In this document: one piece after another, positions 1 through 8,641 of the stretch
How the letters are laid out: the number at the start of each line of letters is the position of its first letter
Position numbering within the stretch: position 1 is the first letter of the stretch
Assembly: GCA_003990745.1 (NCBI GenBank)
Contig: RBNI01000168.1
Span: forward strand, 1 to 39,059
Length of the DNA: 39,059 nt
Source of the DNA: Jimgerdemannia flammicorona
Taxonomy: Eukaryota; Mucoromycota; Endogonomycetes; Endogonales; Endogonaceae
Direction: 5' to 3'
Made by a program: the position numbers and the translations under genes
Notes under the pieces: generated by a model
Databases searched by the model: none
Seen by the model: only the letters and a program-made list of their open reading frames with translations
Told to the model about the DNA's origin: nothing

Positions 1-2087
1 ATTCCCATGGGTGTGCCACTCCCCCCACCTATATGAACAAAGATCACTTTCTCACCTGCAACACCCACTCTCCCCCCACTCTGCCAACAGATTTTCTCAA
101 CCAAATGATGCCTTCGACCCCCCTGCAACCCCCAACCAAGCCACCAGCCCATCAGGGTGTCTTCCATAAGGCTACGCCACCTCAGCAGCCTGACCTCGGA
201 GCCAAGTCTCTGCCCATCCTCAAAAACATATAACCAGTAACTGGCCAGCCCCACCCAAATGGCCAATGCTCAGCCTAATGTCAGCCATTCCTTCTCCACC
301 CCCCCCTCCAATCTATCCCTTAAATCCTCCCATCACTCCCACACTCCAGCTCTCTGACCCACTCTCCCCAAATAATCCTTAATGTTCTACCAAAAGGTAC
401 CAAGTACCTCACACTCCCCTAGCCAATGTTCAGGCATCTGTACATATCCCCCTTCCTGCCCTACATTATAGCACTCTTCATAGTCGAAGCAACCTCCCTC
501 AATAAGATGACCTGAGCGGAAATTGAGCATGACATTCTGCCTCAGTACATACCACCAGACCACCCAGTACTTTAGTGGCAGCCACCTCCTCACCTCAGCA
601 CTCCAGACCCAAATGCTATACCAGTCCCACTCTTTGCCGATTCCTACTCCTTGCCAACTGCTAGGCCACAGGTCCTGACCTGGTCCCTGCTGGCATTCGA
701 TCCCATCACCAATGTCAAACTCAATTAGGGGGATACCCCCCAGTAACATGCGGTCTCATCGCCATATCTCAGGGTCCCAAACTGCCTCCCCTTCATCTCC
801 CTGCTACCTAATTCCAATGTGGTGCACCCCTTCTGCTACTCCTCACCAGAAGTCTTTGAATCGCAATTGCCCAGTATTCTGAAGGCCTACAAGTACTAGG
901 AGATCACTAGTCGAACCTCTCGGAGAGGACCTCATCTCCTAGACTTTCTGCAGTAGGGGGACCCAACTACCCCCTCTCAACTCCACTGCTCTCTTCAGCC
1001 ACCATGCTCTCAGACAGTGCAGCCTCTTAGGGAAGTCCACCAGCCCCAGTCCTCCACTCGCCACTGGTAAAGATAAGACCTTCCAGCTGATTTGACTCCA
1101 CCTTCTAGCCCAGATCCACCCCTTGGCCAGCTTTATCAATCTCTTTACCACCCAGGCAGGGAAGTCCAAATGGTAAGCCAGATACCACACCTTTGGCAGC
1201 CAATAGACATTCAGAATCGAAACTTGTCCCGCCAGAGACAATTGGTGGCCCCCCCAACTCCACAGGGCCTCCTCCCAAATGCCAACCCTCTGCTCCCACC
1301 AATGTTGGGGCAGAACTGACCCATATACTGACAGATAAATACCCAAGTACCGAACTGCCTTACCAGCAGGGACAATGGTACCAATAATCTCCCCTCCTAC
1401 CAGACTATTGTCTAACACTATTGTCTCATACTTATGCCAATTGAGTCTGGCCCTAGAGTTTGCCTCATACCACTCCACTGTTTCCTTGAGCTTCTCAACA
1501 TCCACGATTGATCCCAGGCCAACCACCATATCATCCACAAAAGTCCCTACTTTCTACTCAATGCCAAAGATAGAGAGCCCCACTATCTTCCGCCTGATTC
1601 TGTCCATGAAGGGCTCTAAAGAAAGAGCATACAAAATGGAGGACAGTGGGTCCCCCTAAGGCACCCCCCTACCCAGGGGAAACACTACCCCTCTGTGTCC
1701 ATTACATAGGAGTGCAGCCCTACTTCCTTCCAGTAGGCTGACCATAGCTGTCCGGAACTGTTGTGGGACCCAATCCTATCCAAAACTTTCGCTAGCCAGA
1801 CCCAATGCACTTGGTCATAAGCTTTCTCCTGGTCCAGAAAGACCAGATGTCCATCCAGTCTACTGGCTCATGCTTCTTCAATAACTCCATGAACCCATGC
1901 TATGCTATCTCTGATGAGCCAGCCTCCCACAAATCCCCTCTGCTCATCACCCAGGACTTACTGGGCCACCTTTTGCAACCTCGTGACCACCACCTTGGTA
2001 ACCAACTTTCGGTCCATATCTAGTAGCATAATTGGCCTCCAGTTCTTCCAGTCCTCTCACCTTTCTTTGTTCTTATAAAGCAACGTT
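1..2087 (-). pseudogene. LINE ORF2, 3' part: RT palm, thumb and C-terminal zinc-finger-like region (LINE-1)
   Basis: Reverse transcriptase of a non-LTR retrotransposon. Reading leftwards from 2087, the minus strand gives the RT block around NWRPIMLLDMD, then the palm motif FLDQEKAYDQVHW, the GVPxGDPLSS block whose Gln codon is now TAG, and the catalytic FVDDM near 1520-1540. An open stretch at 939-1538 holds the LINE thumb motifs (YLGIYLS, LSLAGQV, GGLGLVDFPKR). The segment 387-749 has spaced Cys and His followed by a conserved W (C-x5-C ... H-x4-C), like the zinc-binding domain that follows RT in some LINEs. The frame runs off the left edge. The 5' part of the same gene lies at 11071-12400, beyond the Penelope-like insertion. 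Clade not assigned. It is a pseudogene because of stops and the insertion. Confidence 0.85.
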
Positions 2088-2420
2088 GAGGAGGAAGAAG
2101 GCCCAGCGGGAGCCAAGGGAGCGAACCCAGAGCCAGTGTCAAAGCGAACGGAAGACATGTGAAAAGGCGTGTATAAGGGGGACGAACAAAGAACGTAACC
2201 GAAATTGCATCAGGCATTTATTGCCACGCAAAAGCACGGTCCTTATATACAAAATATGACATCCCAAAAGGGAGGACGCGCCACAACTCGGAGCGAACCG
2301 AATTAGGAACCACATGACTGCCGGAGATAAGCGGAGATAAAGGGGGAGCCAATCCCAGTTGCAGGATAAAAATCACAAACAAACACAAACAAAAACAAAT
2401 CCAAATCGAGATTAAAAAAC
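2088..2420 (-). repeat. Partial PLE pseudo-LTR, extra tandem copy
   Basis: A third minus-strand copy of the promoter half of the pLTR (start-codon region of ORF1, AATAAA, TATA box), placed in tandem next to the 3' pLTR of copy A. It lacks the 181-bp module: its inner end stops inside the module TIR (GATTAAAAAAC) and the next pLTR begins at once. Its outer end, GAGGAGGAAG, is the same ORF1 position at which the other pLTRs of the cluster end. Confidence 0.8.
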
Positions 2421-2923
2421 AGAGGAGGAAGAAGGCCCAGTGGGAGCCAAGGGAGCGAACCCAGAGTCAGTGTCAAAGCGAACGGAAGACATGTGAAAAG
2501 GCGTGTATAAGGGGGACGAACAAAGAACGTAACCGAAATTGCATCAGGCATTTATTGCCATGCAAAAGCGCGGTCCTTATATACAAAATACGACGTCCCA
2601 AAAGGGAGGATGCGCCACAACTCGGGGCGAACCAAATTAGGAACCACATGACCGCCGGAGATAAGCGGAGATAAAGGGGGAGCCAATCCCAGTTGCAGGA
2701 TAAAAATCACAAATAAACACAAACAAAACAAATCCAAATCGAGATTAAAAAACATCCGCAGACCCTGGAGGGGTGAGCGCGAGCGAGGGGTGAGGCCGAA
2801 ATGGAGCGAGCCGCAGCGAGCCCGAGTGAAGCGAGGGGCCGAAGGCAGCAGAGGGGAGCAGAGTAAGGCCGATACCCCGGAGCAAGCGCGAGACCCCGGA
2901 GGGGGCAAGGATGTTTTTTAATC
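2421..2923 (-). repeat. PLE copy A 3' pseudo-LTR
   Basis: Downstream terminal repeat of copy A: the 181-bp module (2743-2923) followed in sense by the promoter half (2421-2742). The TATA box is at 2577-2583 (TTATATA on plus) and AATAAA at 2551-2556 (minus). It ends about 25 codons into ORF1, so this pLTR includes the start of the coding region, as in other PLEs where a partial upstream or downstream unit supplies the repeat. Confidence 0.8.
2743..2923 (-). repeat. 181-bp TIR module, copy A 3' side
   Basis: GC- and CpG-rich segment bounded by a perfect 15-bp inverted repeat, GATTAAAAAACATCC at 2743-2757 and its reverse complement at 2909-2923. Inside are short direct repeats of the type CTCCGGGGTCTCG. 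The ORF2 stop codon (TAA) of copy A lies within the TIR. All four complete modules in the cluster are exactly 181 bp. Confidence 0.85.
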
Positions 2924-5002
2924 CTCTCCGACAGAGTCGGAGGCACCAGAAGGTGACGAAAACGCAAAACGAGAGCGATGGATTAAAGAAGAAACAGAAG
3001 GAAGATGCGAACGGGCAATCAGAGGGCGTCGAGAAAGAGACGAAAGTCCATGGCGTGAAAGAGAAGAGCACAGGACAGTGTCAGGGTGTTGAGCAACCCA
3101 TCGAGCATGATCAAATGGTACAACGAGAATCGGGGGTGGGAAGGAAGAGGGGGTACAGAGTGGGTAAGAGGGGAGGGAGGGGAGGGAGGGGGGGTAAAGA
3201 GGAGAGAGAAGGGAAGAGCGAACAACAGACCATTCGACCGAAGCAAGAAGATCGCGAACAATGGAAATTGGGTAGGCACGACGATGGACGACGAAGTTGC
3301 CAAGAACCCGAACAGCAGACACCCAATCAGAATGACGGGAGCAGCATAAAGCAAGATGACGAGCCTCACCATGAATACATTCAAGAAGAGTGCGATGAGG
3401 ATGGTTGGACAAGAAGTCAGGGAACTGTTGAGAACGAGGAAAACGAGAATATACAACAGTCCGGAAGGGGGAAAGAGAAATGGAAAGGTTCAAAAAGGGA
3501 ATACTAGTTATACCGCAAACCCAAGTAATAGAATGATGGGGAGGGTAGACGCCCCGGAACACACTAGGGATATCGACACCAGCAACAGCAAAGACGATGA
3601 AGTCATCGATGTATCGGCGAAAGAAGATATCACCAGCTCAGAATGCGATGGACAGAGGTGAAGAAGGATCACGTATCGCATGAAGTTCATGAGCCAGGCC
3701 AATAAGGTTGACAAGGGTGGGGGCACAATTTGTTCCCATGGCAATACCAGAGACCTGGTGGAAACAGCCAAGGGCCGACTCGAAAAAATTAGAGCGGTAG
3801 ACAAGGAGGGTGAGCTCAACAATGGAAGCCAACGAAACTGGGGAATCCAAAGGGAAGACAATGGAACCCAGGAAGTGAAGACAATCATCGATCTCATCAA
3901 AACGAATAGCAGTGTAGAAGGAGGAGAAATCACCAGAGGCCAAGTGTGAAAAACGGTGAATGGGCACAATGGTGGAACAGAGAAGGGCGAGCTCCTGGGT
4001 ATCACGAAGAATAGTGTACTCAGGCCCAAGATGGTGCTGAAGAAGAGCCATCCAAGAGAGAAAGAAGCGAGAAAGCCACTTTGAAATCTCGGTGGTAGGC
4101 AAACAAAAAGTAGCCATAATAGGACGCCAAGCCAAAGTAGGCTTGTGAACTTTAGGAAGAGCATAAAAAACTGGAAGACGAACATCCGGAGAGGACAAAG
4201 AGTCCTGGAAGAAGTTAAAAATGGGGTTCGCAAATGGAGAGTCCGAGAGCGATCTAGCAAGAGCTAGAGAAACCCGAAGGAGAGTGAGAACCTCATCCAA
4301 TCCAAGAGCGCTAGGCTCGTAAGCCGCAGCTCGAAGGAGGGCAGAAAGGCCATCAAGGTAGAGCGATTTAGGAATAAGCGCAAAACCCTGATTCTTATCA
4401 GTGACTGTGAGCAAGTGCGAAGGCAGTTGCTTGACCGATTTAAGTACGGTACACACAGCACAGTCCGAAACCAAGCAAGAGCGAGCGCATCCAGGAATGG
4501 ACAGCAAGCAAGCCATGTCGAGGAATATGCAGTGTAAAGAGACATTGGGAGGGGGGACCCAATCGCTAGAAACAAAATAGTGAGAGGGCGTCTCACCACG
4601 ATTCTCAAAGAAGATGGCAAGGTCAAGAGCACAACGAAAGTGCAAAAGACGAGCCGGATTGGTGGAAGAGAATTGAGAGGGAGTCGCAGGAAAAACGAAG
4701 CGAGGACCCAGGGATAAGGCAAAGACTTGAAGGGGAGAAAGGGGGCAGTCAGCTGAAGAAAAAGGAGGGGACAGAAGAGCCCTAGAAGAAGAATAAATCC
4801 GGAAATTCAGGACAAGCAACTGAGAAAGGCGAAGGGGGGACAACATGAGGAACCACTCAGGGTGCACCAGAAGCGACGACGGAATCCGAGAAGGGACGGG
4901 GACACTGGGGGAGAACCAGGCCAGGGGGAAGTTTAAGAGCGGGAGGTCTTCCCCTTCCCTCTGACTTTTTTTGAAGGTGGCGAGCCCGATGAATGGGAGC
5001 AC
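2918..5002 (-). pseudogene. Penelope-like reverse transcriptase (PLE copy A, ORF2)
   Basis: RT of the PLE, colinear with the intact-looking copy B frame. One in-frame TGA at 3638-3640 (CGA in copy B) cuts the frame just before the catalytic YIDD; the same frame then resumes to 2918. Visible motifs are TDKNQGFALIPKS, LPKVHKP followed by RPI, SGDFSSFYTAI and GIAMGTNCAPTL. The frame opens upstream of 5002 and overlaps ORF1 (ends 4933) by 70 nt in the -1 frame. It keeps the Trp codon that is TAG in copy B near the ORF2 start. No GIY-YIG endonuclease is seen after the RT core, only a low-complexity tail. Family assignment rests on RT motif spelling; subfamily not determined. Confidence 0.85.
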
Positions 5003-6138
5003 ACCCCGTCAGAGTGCCAGACCTTGCAGCCACAGGCTTTCGTGCAGCCCTTGCATTCAGGGGCACGGGGAGAGGAGGCGGAGGAGGAACCGGCAGAGGA
5101 GGCGAAAGGAGAGTGAGCAGCCGAAGGGGCAGCAGCGCGGGGAACACCACCATGGGGGCAGACGGACTTGGCCGGGTGCCAGTAGGCATGGTGGAGGCGA
5201 CCAGAGCAGACAGCACAAGGCCAAGCCCCAACAGGGTAAGAACCAAGTTGACGGCCATGTTTGGGGGCAGGGGGAATGGAGGAGGAAGCCTTGGCAGGTG
5301 AGGGGGATCGAGAGGAGGCCGACAAAGTCTGGTTGGGCTTGGCGGGGGTCTTGGAGGGGGCCTTGGCGGCAGCGGCGGCAAAGGAACGAACCTCAGCACG
5401 AGCAGCAGCACGGGCCTCGGCACGGATGGCCTCGGAGACCGAAACCTCAGGGGAGGCAGGGAGGGGAGCGGTGGCGGTGGCGCGGGCAGCAGCGGCGGCA
5501 CAAGACGACTCTTGCTTGTGGAGACAAACAACGAAGGAGGTACCGGTGAAGAGGAACTGACATATAGCGTTGATGTCGGTGGCGACCGAGGGAACTTCGT
5601 GGATGTCGAAGCCACAGAAGGGGGCAGCATCCAAGAGGCAAGAGGAGGCGAAGGCCACGAAAGCGGCACAGGCACGGTGGAAGGAGGCAGAAGCGGCAGT
5701 GGCAGCATTGGCGGCGGCATCAGTGGCAGCGAGCTTGGCGGTGGCAGTGGTGGCACGAACCTCTTCAGAGAGAGCTTGGCGGCGGGCCTCGGGGAGAACG
5801 GAATAGCGAATGGTGGATGGAGCAATGATGTCGACGTCATGGCGGAGACGAGCCTCCTTGGCGGAGAGGGCAAGAACCGACCAGAACTGGGAAAGGAGCG
5901 GACGACCGGAAGGACGAAGGTCCAGAGGAAGTGAGAGAACAGCGGACGAGACATAAGACTCAAATGAAACAGTGGCAGGGGTGAAGGTGGGGGGAGGGGG
6001 AGGAGGAAGAACCTCATCCATGAGCTCGTCGACGAGGATGGCGGCCCCGAGGGCAGGCGGTATAGCAGAGGAGGAAGAAGGCCCAGTGGGAGCCAAGGGA
6101 GCGAACCCAGAGCCAGTGTCAAAGTGAACGGAAGACAT
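4933..6138 (-). CDS. PLE copy A ORF1: Ala-rich protein with Cys/His zinc-binding C-terminus
   Basis: 401-aa frame without stops, starting at ATG 6138 inside the 5' pLTR (MSSVHFDTG). Order: Pro/Ser-rich N-terminus, an Ala-rich probably helical region (residues ~85-175), a second Ala-rich region (~210-260), a basic Ser/Pro linker, then two Cys/His clusters: C308-x2-C311 with H316/H317, H321 and C327, and C362-x2-C365-x3-C369-x-C371 with H375 and C380. The tail is Lys/Arg-rich. A Gag-like nucleic-acid-binding role is an inference; I recognise no named domain. It overlaps ORF2, with a slippery A7 at codons 389-391. It is better preserved than the copy B version, which has a stop and has lost two Cys. 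Confidence 0.75.
   Translation of the reverse strand: MSSVHFDTGSGFAPLAPTGPSSSSAIPPALGAAILVDELMDEVLPPPPPPTFTPATVSFESYVSSAVLSLPLDLRPSGRPLLSQFWSVLALSAKEARLRHDVDIIAPSTIRYSVLPEARRQALSEEVRATTATAKLAATDAAANAATAASASFHRACAAFVAFASSCLLDAAPFCGFDIHEVPSVATDINAICQFLFTGTSFVVCLHKQESSCAAAAARATATAPLPASPEVSVSEAIRAEARAAARAEVRSFAAAAAKAPSKTPAKPNQTLSASSRSPSPAKASSSIPPAPKHGRQLGSYPVGAWPCAVCSGRLHHAYWHPAKSVCPHGGVPRAAAPSAAHSPFASSAGSSSASSPRAPECKGCTKACGCKVWHSDGVCSHSSGSPPSKKVRGKGKTSRS
4966..4972 (-). promoter_or_regulatory. Candidate -1 ribosomal frameshift site, PLE copy A
   Basis: The sense strand reads TC A AAA AAA GTC with ORF1 codons TCA AAA AAA, which is an X XXY YYZ heptamer in the correct phase. A -1 slip leads straight into the ORF2 frame (SQREGEDLPLL...). 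The same heptamer is kept in copy B. A downstream stimulatory structure was not evaluated. Confidence 0.6.
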
Positions 6139-6222
6139 GTGAAAAGGCGTGTATAAGGGGGACGAACAAAGAACGTAACCGAAATTGCATCAGGCATTTA
6201 TTGCCACGCAAAAGCGCAGTCC

Positions 6223-6229
6223 TTATATA
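6223..6229 (-). promoter_or_regulatory. TATA box of PLE copy A 5' pseudo-LTR
   Basis: TATATAA in sense, 85 nt upstream of the ORF1 ATG, conserved in the other pLTRs of the cluster. Confidence 0.6.
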
Positions 6230-6388
6230 CAAAATACAACGTCCCAAAAGGGAGGACGCGCCACAACTCGGGGCGAACCGAATTAGGAACCACATGACCG
6301 CCGGAGATAAGCGGAGATAAAGGGGGAGCCAATCCCAGTTGCAGGATAAAAATCACAAACAAACACAAACAAAACAAATCCAAATCGA

Positions 6389-6569
6389 GATTAAAAAACA
6401 TCCGCAGACCCCGGAGGGGTGAGCGCGAGCGAGGGGTGAGGCTGAAATGGAGCGAGCCACAGCGAGCCCGAGCGAAGCGAGGGGCCGAAGGCAGCGGAGG
6501 GGAGCAGAGTAAGGCCGAGACCCCGGAGCGAGCGCGAGACCCCAGAGGGGGTAAGGATGTTTTTTAATC
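6389..6569 (-). repeat. 181-bp TIR module, copy A 5' side
   Basis: Same 15-bp perfect TIRs (6389-6403 and 6555-6569), oriented with copy A. Unlike the 3' modules it has pLTR promoter-half sequence on both sides: the minus pLTR to the left and a 31-bp plus-strand pLTR start (6570-6600) to the right. Confidence 0.85.
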
Positions 6570-6600
6570 TCAATTTGAATTTGTTTTGTTTGTGTTTGTT
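6570..6600 (+). repeat. Truncated pLTR stub (plus orientation)
   Basis: About 31 bp matching the start of the promoter half of the pLTR (CTCAATTTGAATTTG...) in plus orientation. It is cut off and joined directly to the distal end of a minus-strand pLTR at 6601. It marks an inverted-repeat rearrangement between the two copies. Confidence 0.7.
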
Positions 6601-6921
6601 GAGGAGGAAGAAGGCCCAGTGGGAGCCAAGGGAGCGAACCCAGAGCCAGTGTCAAAGCGAATGGAAGACATGTGAAAAGGCGTGTATAAGGGGGACGAAC
6701 AAAGAACATAACCGAAATTGCATCAGGCGTTTATTGCCATGCAAAAGCGCAGTCCTTATATACAAAATACGACGTCCCAAAAGAGAGGACGCGCCACAAC
6801 TCGGAGCGAACCGAATTAGGAACCACATGACCGCCGGAGATAAGCGGAGATAAAGGGGGAGCCAATCCCAGTTGCAGGATAAAAATCACAAACAAACACA
6901 AACAAAACAAATCCAAATCGA
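6601..6921 (-). repeat. Partial PLE pseudo-LTR in the spacer
   Basis: Promoter half of the pLTR, minus orientation, from the usual ORF1 truncation point (GAGGAGGAAG) to the module TIR at 6922. Its TATA box and AATAAA equivalents are present. It faces copy B head-to-head across a shared module. Confidence 0.8.
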
Positions 6922-7102
6922 GATTAAAAAACATCCTTGCCCCCTCCAGGGTCTCGCGCTCGCTCCGGGGTCTCGGCCTTACTCCGCTCCCCTCCGCTGC
7001 CTTCGGCCCCTCGCTTCGCTTGGGCTCGCTGTAGCTCGCTCTGTTTCGGCCTCACCCCTCGCTCGCGCTCACCCCTCCAGGGTCTGCGGATGTTTTTTAA
7101 TC
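6922..7102 (+). repeat. 181-bp TIR module, copy B 5' side
   Basis: Perfect 15-bp TIRs and internal CTCCGGGGTCTCG-type repeats as in the other three modules. A minus-oriented pLTR abuts it on the left and the plus-oriented copy B pLTR on the right, so two promoters point away from it. Confidence 0.85.
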
Positions 7103-7261
7103 TCGATTTGGATTTGTTTTGTTTGTGTTTGTTTGTGATTTTTATCCTACAACTGGGATTGGCTCCCCCTTTATCTCCGCTTATCTCCGGCGGTCATGTG
7201 GTTCCTAATTCGGTTCGCCCTGAGTTGTAGCGTGTCCTCCCTTTTGGGACGTCGTATTTTG

Positions 7262-7268
7262 TATATAA
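7262..7268 (+). promoter_or_regulatory. TATA box of PLE copy B 5' pseudo-LTR
   Basis: TATATAAGG, 85 nt upstream of the ORF1 ATG, with AATAAA about 20 nt further downstream. Conserved across the pLTRs in the window. Confidence 0.6.
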
Positions 7269-7352
7269 GGACTGCACTTTTGCATGGCAATAAATGCCTG
7301 ATGCAATTTCGGTTACGTTCTTTGTTTGTCCCCCTTATACACGCCTTTTCAC

Positions 7353-8555
7353 ATGTCTTCCGTTCGCTTTGACACTGGCTCTGGGTTCGCTCCCTTGGCT
7401 CCCGCTGGGCCTTCTTTCTCCTCTGCTGTACTGCCTGCCCTTGGGGCCGCCATCCTCGTCGACGAGCTCATGGATGAGGTTCCTCCTCCCCCTCCCCCCA
7501 CCTTCACCCCTGCCACTGTTTCATTCGAGTCTTACGTCTCGTCCGCTGTTCTCTCACTTCCTCTGGACCTTCGTCCTTCCGGTCATCCACTCCTTTCCCA
7601 GTTCCGGTCGGTTCTTGCCCTCTCCGCCAAGGAGGCTCGTCTCCGCCGTGACGTCGACGTCGTTGTTCTGCCCGCCATTCGCTATTCCGTTCTCCCTGAG
7701 GCCCGCCGCCAAGCTCTCTCTGAAGAGGTTCATGCCACCACTGCCGCCGCCAAGCTCGCCACCACTGATGCCGCCGCCAATGCTGCCGCCGCCGCTTCCA
7801 CCTCCTTCCACCGTGCCTGTGCCGCTTTCGTGGCCTTCACCTCCTCTCGCCTCTTGGATGCTGCCCCCTTCTGTAGCTTCGACATCCACGAAGTTCCCTC
7901 GGTCGCTGCCGACATCGACGCTGTACATCGGTTCCTCCTCGCCGGTACCTCCTTTGTTACTCGTCTCTACGAGCAAGAGTCATTTTGTGCCGCCGCTGCT
8001 GCCCGCGCCGCCGCCACTGCTCCCCTCCCTGCCTCCTCTGAGGTTTCGGTCTCCAAGGCCATCCGTACCGAGGCCCGTACCGCCGCTCATGCTGAGGTTT
8101 GTTCCTTTGCCGCCACCGCCACCAAGGCCCCCTCCAAGACCTCCGCTAAGCCCAACCAGGCTTCGTCGGCCTCCTCTCGATCCCCCTTGCCTGCCAAGGC
8201 TTCCTCCTCCGTTCCCCCTGCCCCCAAATGCAGCCGTCAACTTGGTTCTCGCCCTATTGGGGCTTGGCCTTGTGCCGTCTGCTCTGGTCGCCTCCACCGT
8301 ACCTACTGACACCCGGCCAAGTCCGTCTGCCCCCATGGTGGTGTTCCCCACGCTGCTGCCCCTTCGGCTGCTCACTCTCCTTCCGCCTCCTCTGCCGGTT
8401 CCTCCTCCGCCTCCTCTCCCCATGCCCCTGAATGCAAGGGCTGCACGAAAGCCTGTGGCCGTAAGGTCTGGCACTCTGACGGGGTGTACTCCCGTTCGTC
8501 GGGCTCGCTACCTTCAAAAAAAGTCAGAGGGAAGGGGAAGACCTCCCGCTCTTAA
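7353..8555 (+). pseudogene. PLE copy B ORF1 (one nonsense codon)
   Basis: Same protein as copy A ORF1. It starts at ATG 7353 and stays in one frame to TAA 8553-8555, but TGG of copy A is TGA at 8307-8309, inside the first Cys/His cluster. In the second cluster one Cys is Arg and another is Tyr, so the zinc-binding region is damaged twice over. Ala-rich central region and basic Ser/Pro linker as in copy A. The slippery A7 near the end is intact. Confidence 0.8.
8516..8522 (+). promoter_or_regulatory. Candidate -1 ribosomal frameshift site, PLE copy B
   Basis: Seven A in the ORF1 phase TCA AAA AAA GTC, identical to copy A. In copy B the -1 frame then meets a TAG at 8633-8635 (TGG in copy A) just before the Met at 8642. 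Confidence 0.55.
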
Positions 8556-8641
8556 ACTTCCCCCCGGCCTGGTTCTCCCCCAGTGTCCCCGTCCCTTCTC
8601 AGATTCCGTCATCACTTCTGGTGCGCCCTGAGTAGTTCCTC

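Larger units (their letters stand above)
6065..6569 (-). repeat. PLE copy A 5' pseudo-LTR with promoter
   Basis: In sense: module 6389-6569, then the promoter half 6065-6388. TATATAA (plus-strand TTATATA at 6223-6229) is followed about 20 nt downstream by AATAAA (6197-6202 on plus), so promoter and polyadenylation signal both sit in the repeat, as needed for a terminally redundant transcript. The ORF1 ATG is at 6138, so the repeat includes the first ~25 codons. Confidence 0.8.
6922..7426 (+). repeat. PLE copy B 5' pseudo-LTR with promoter
   Basis: Module 6922-7102 (TIRs 6922-6936 and 7088-7102), then the promoter half 7103-7426. TATATAA is at 7262-7268 and AATAAA at 7289-7294. The ORF1 ATG at 7353 lies inside. 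It matches the 3' repeat at 10565-11070 over its full length. Confidence 0.8.

Noticed and set aside
1092..1659. Pro/Ser-rich plus-strand frames in the LINE regions (also 13274-14478)
   Set aside because: Antisense to LINE coding sequence that has clear RT or ORF1 signatures on minus; open because of C-rich composition.
2743..2923. piggyBac-type MITE (TTAA at both ends of the 181-bp module)
   Set aside because: The TTAA is part of the TIR, and every module lies at the same place in a PLE unit, so independent insertion is not shown. Kept as an alternative only.
4971..5934. Gly/Arg-rich plus-strand frames opposite PLE copy A ORF1 (and the minus equivalents in copy B)
   Set aside because: Antisense shadows of the pyrimidine-rich ORF1; low complexity and no motif.
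7285..7310. Hammerhead ribozyme in the PLE pseudo-LTR (CCTGATGC; known from other PLEs)
   Set aside because: The core needs CUGANGA and a GAAA box with three stems; here the base after CTGATG is C and no matching GAAA segment is in register. A covariance search on both strands would settle it.
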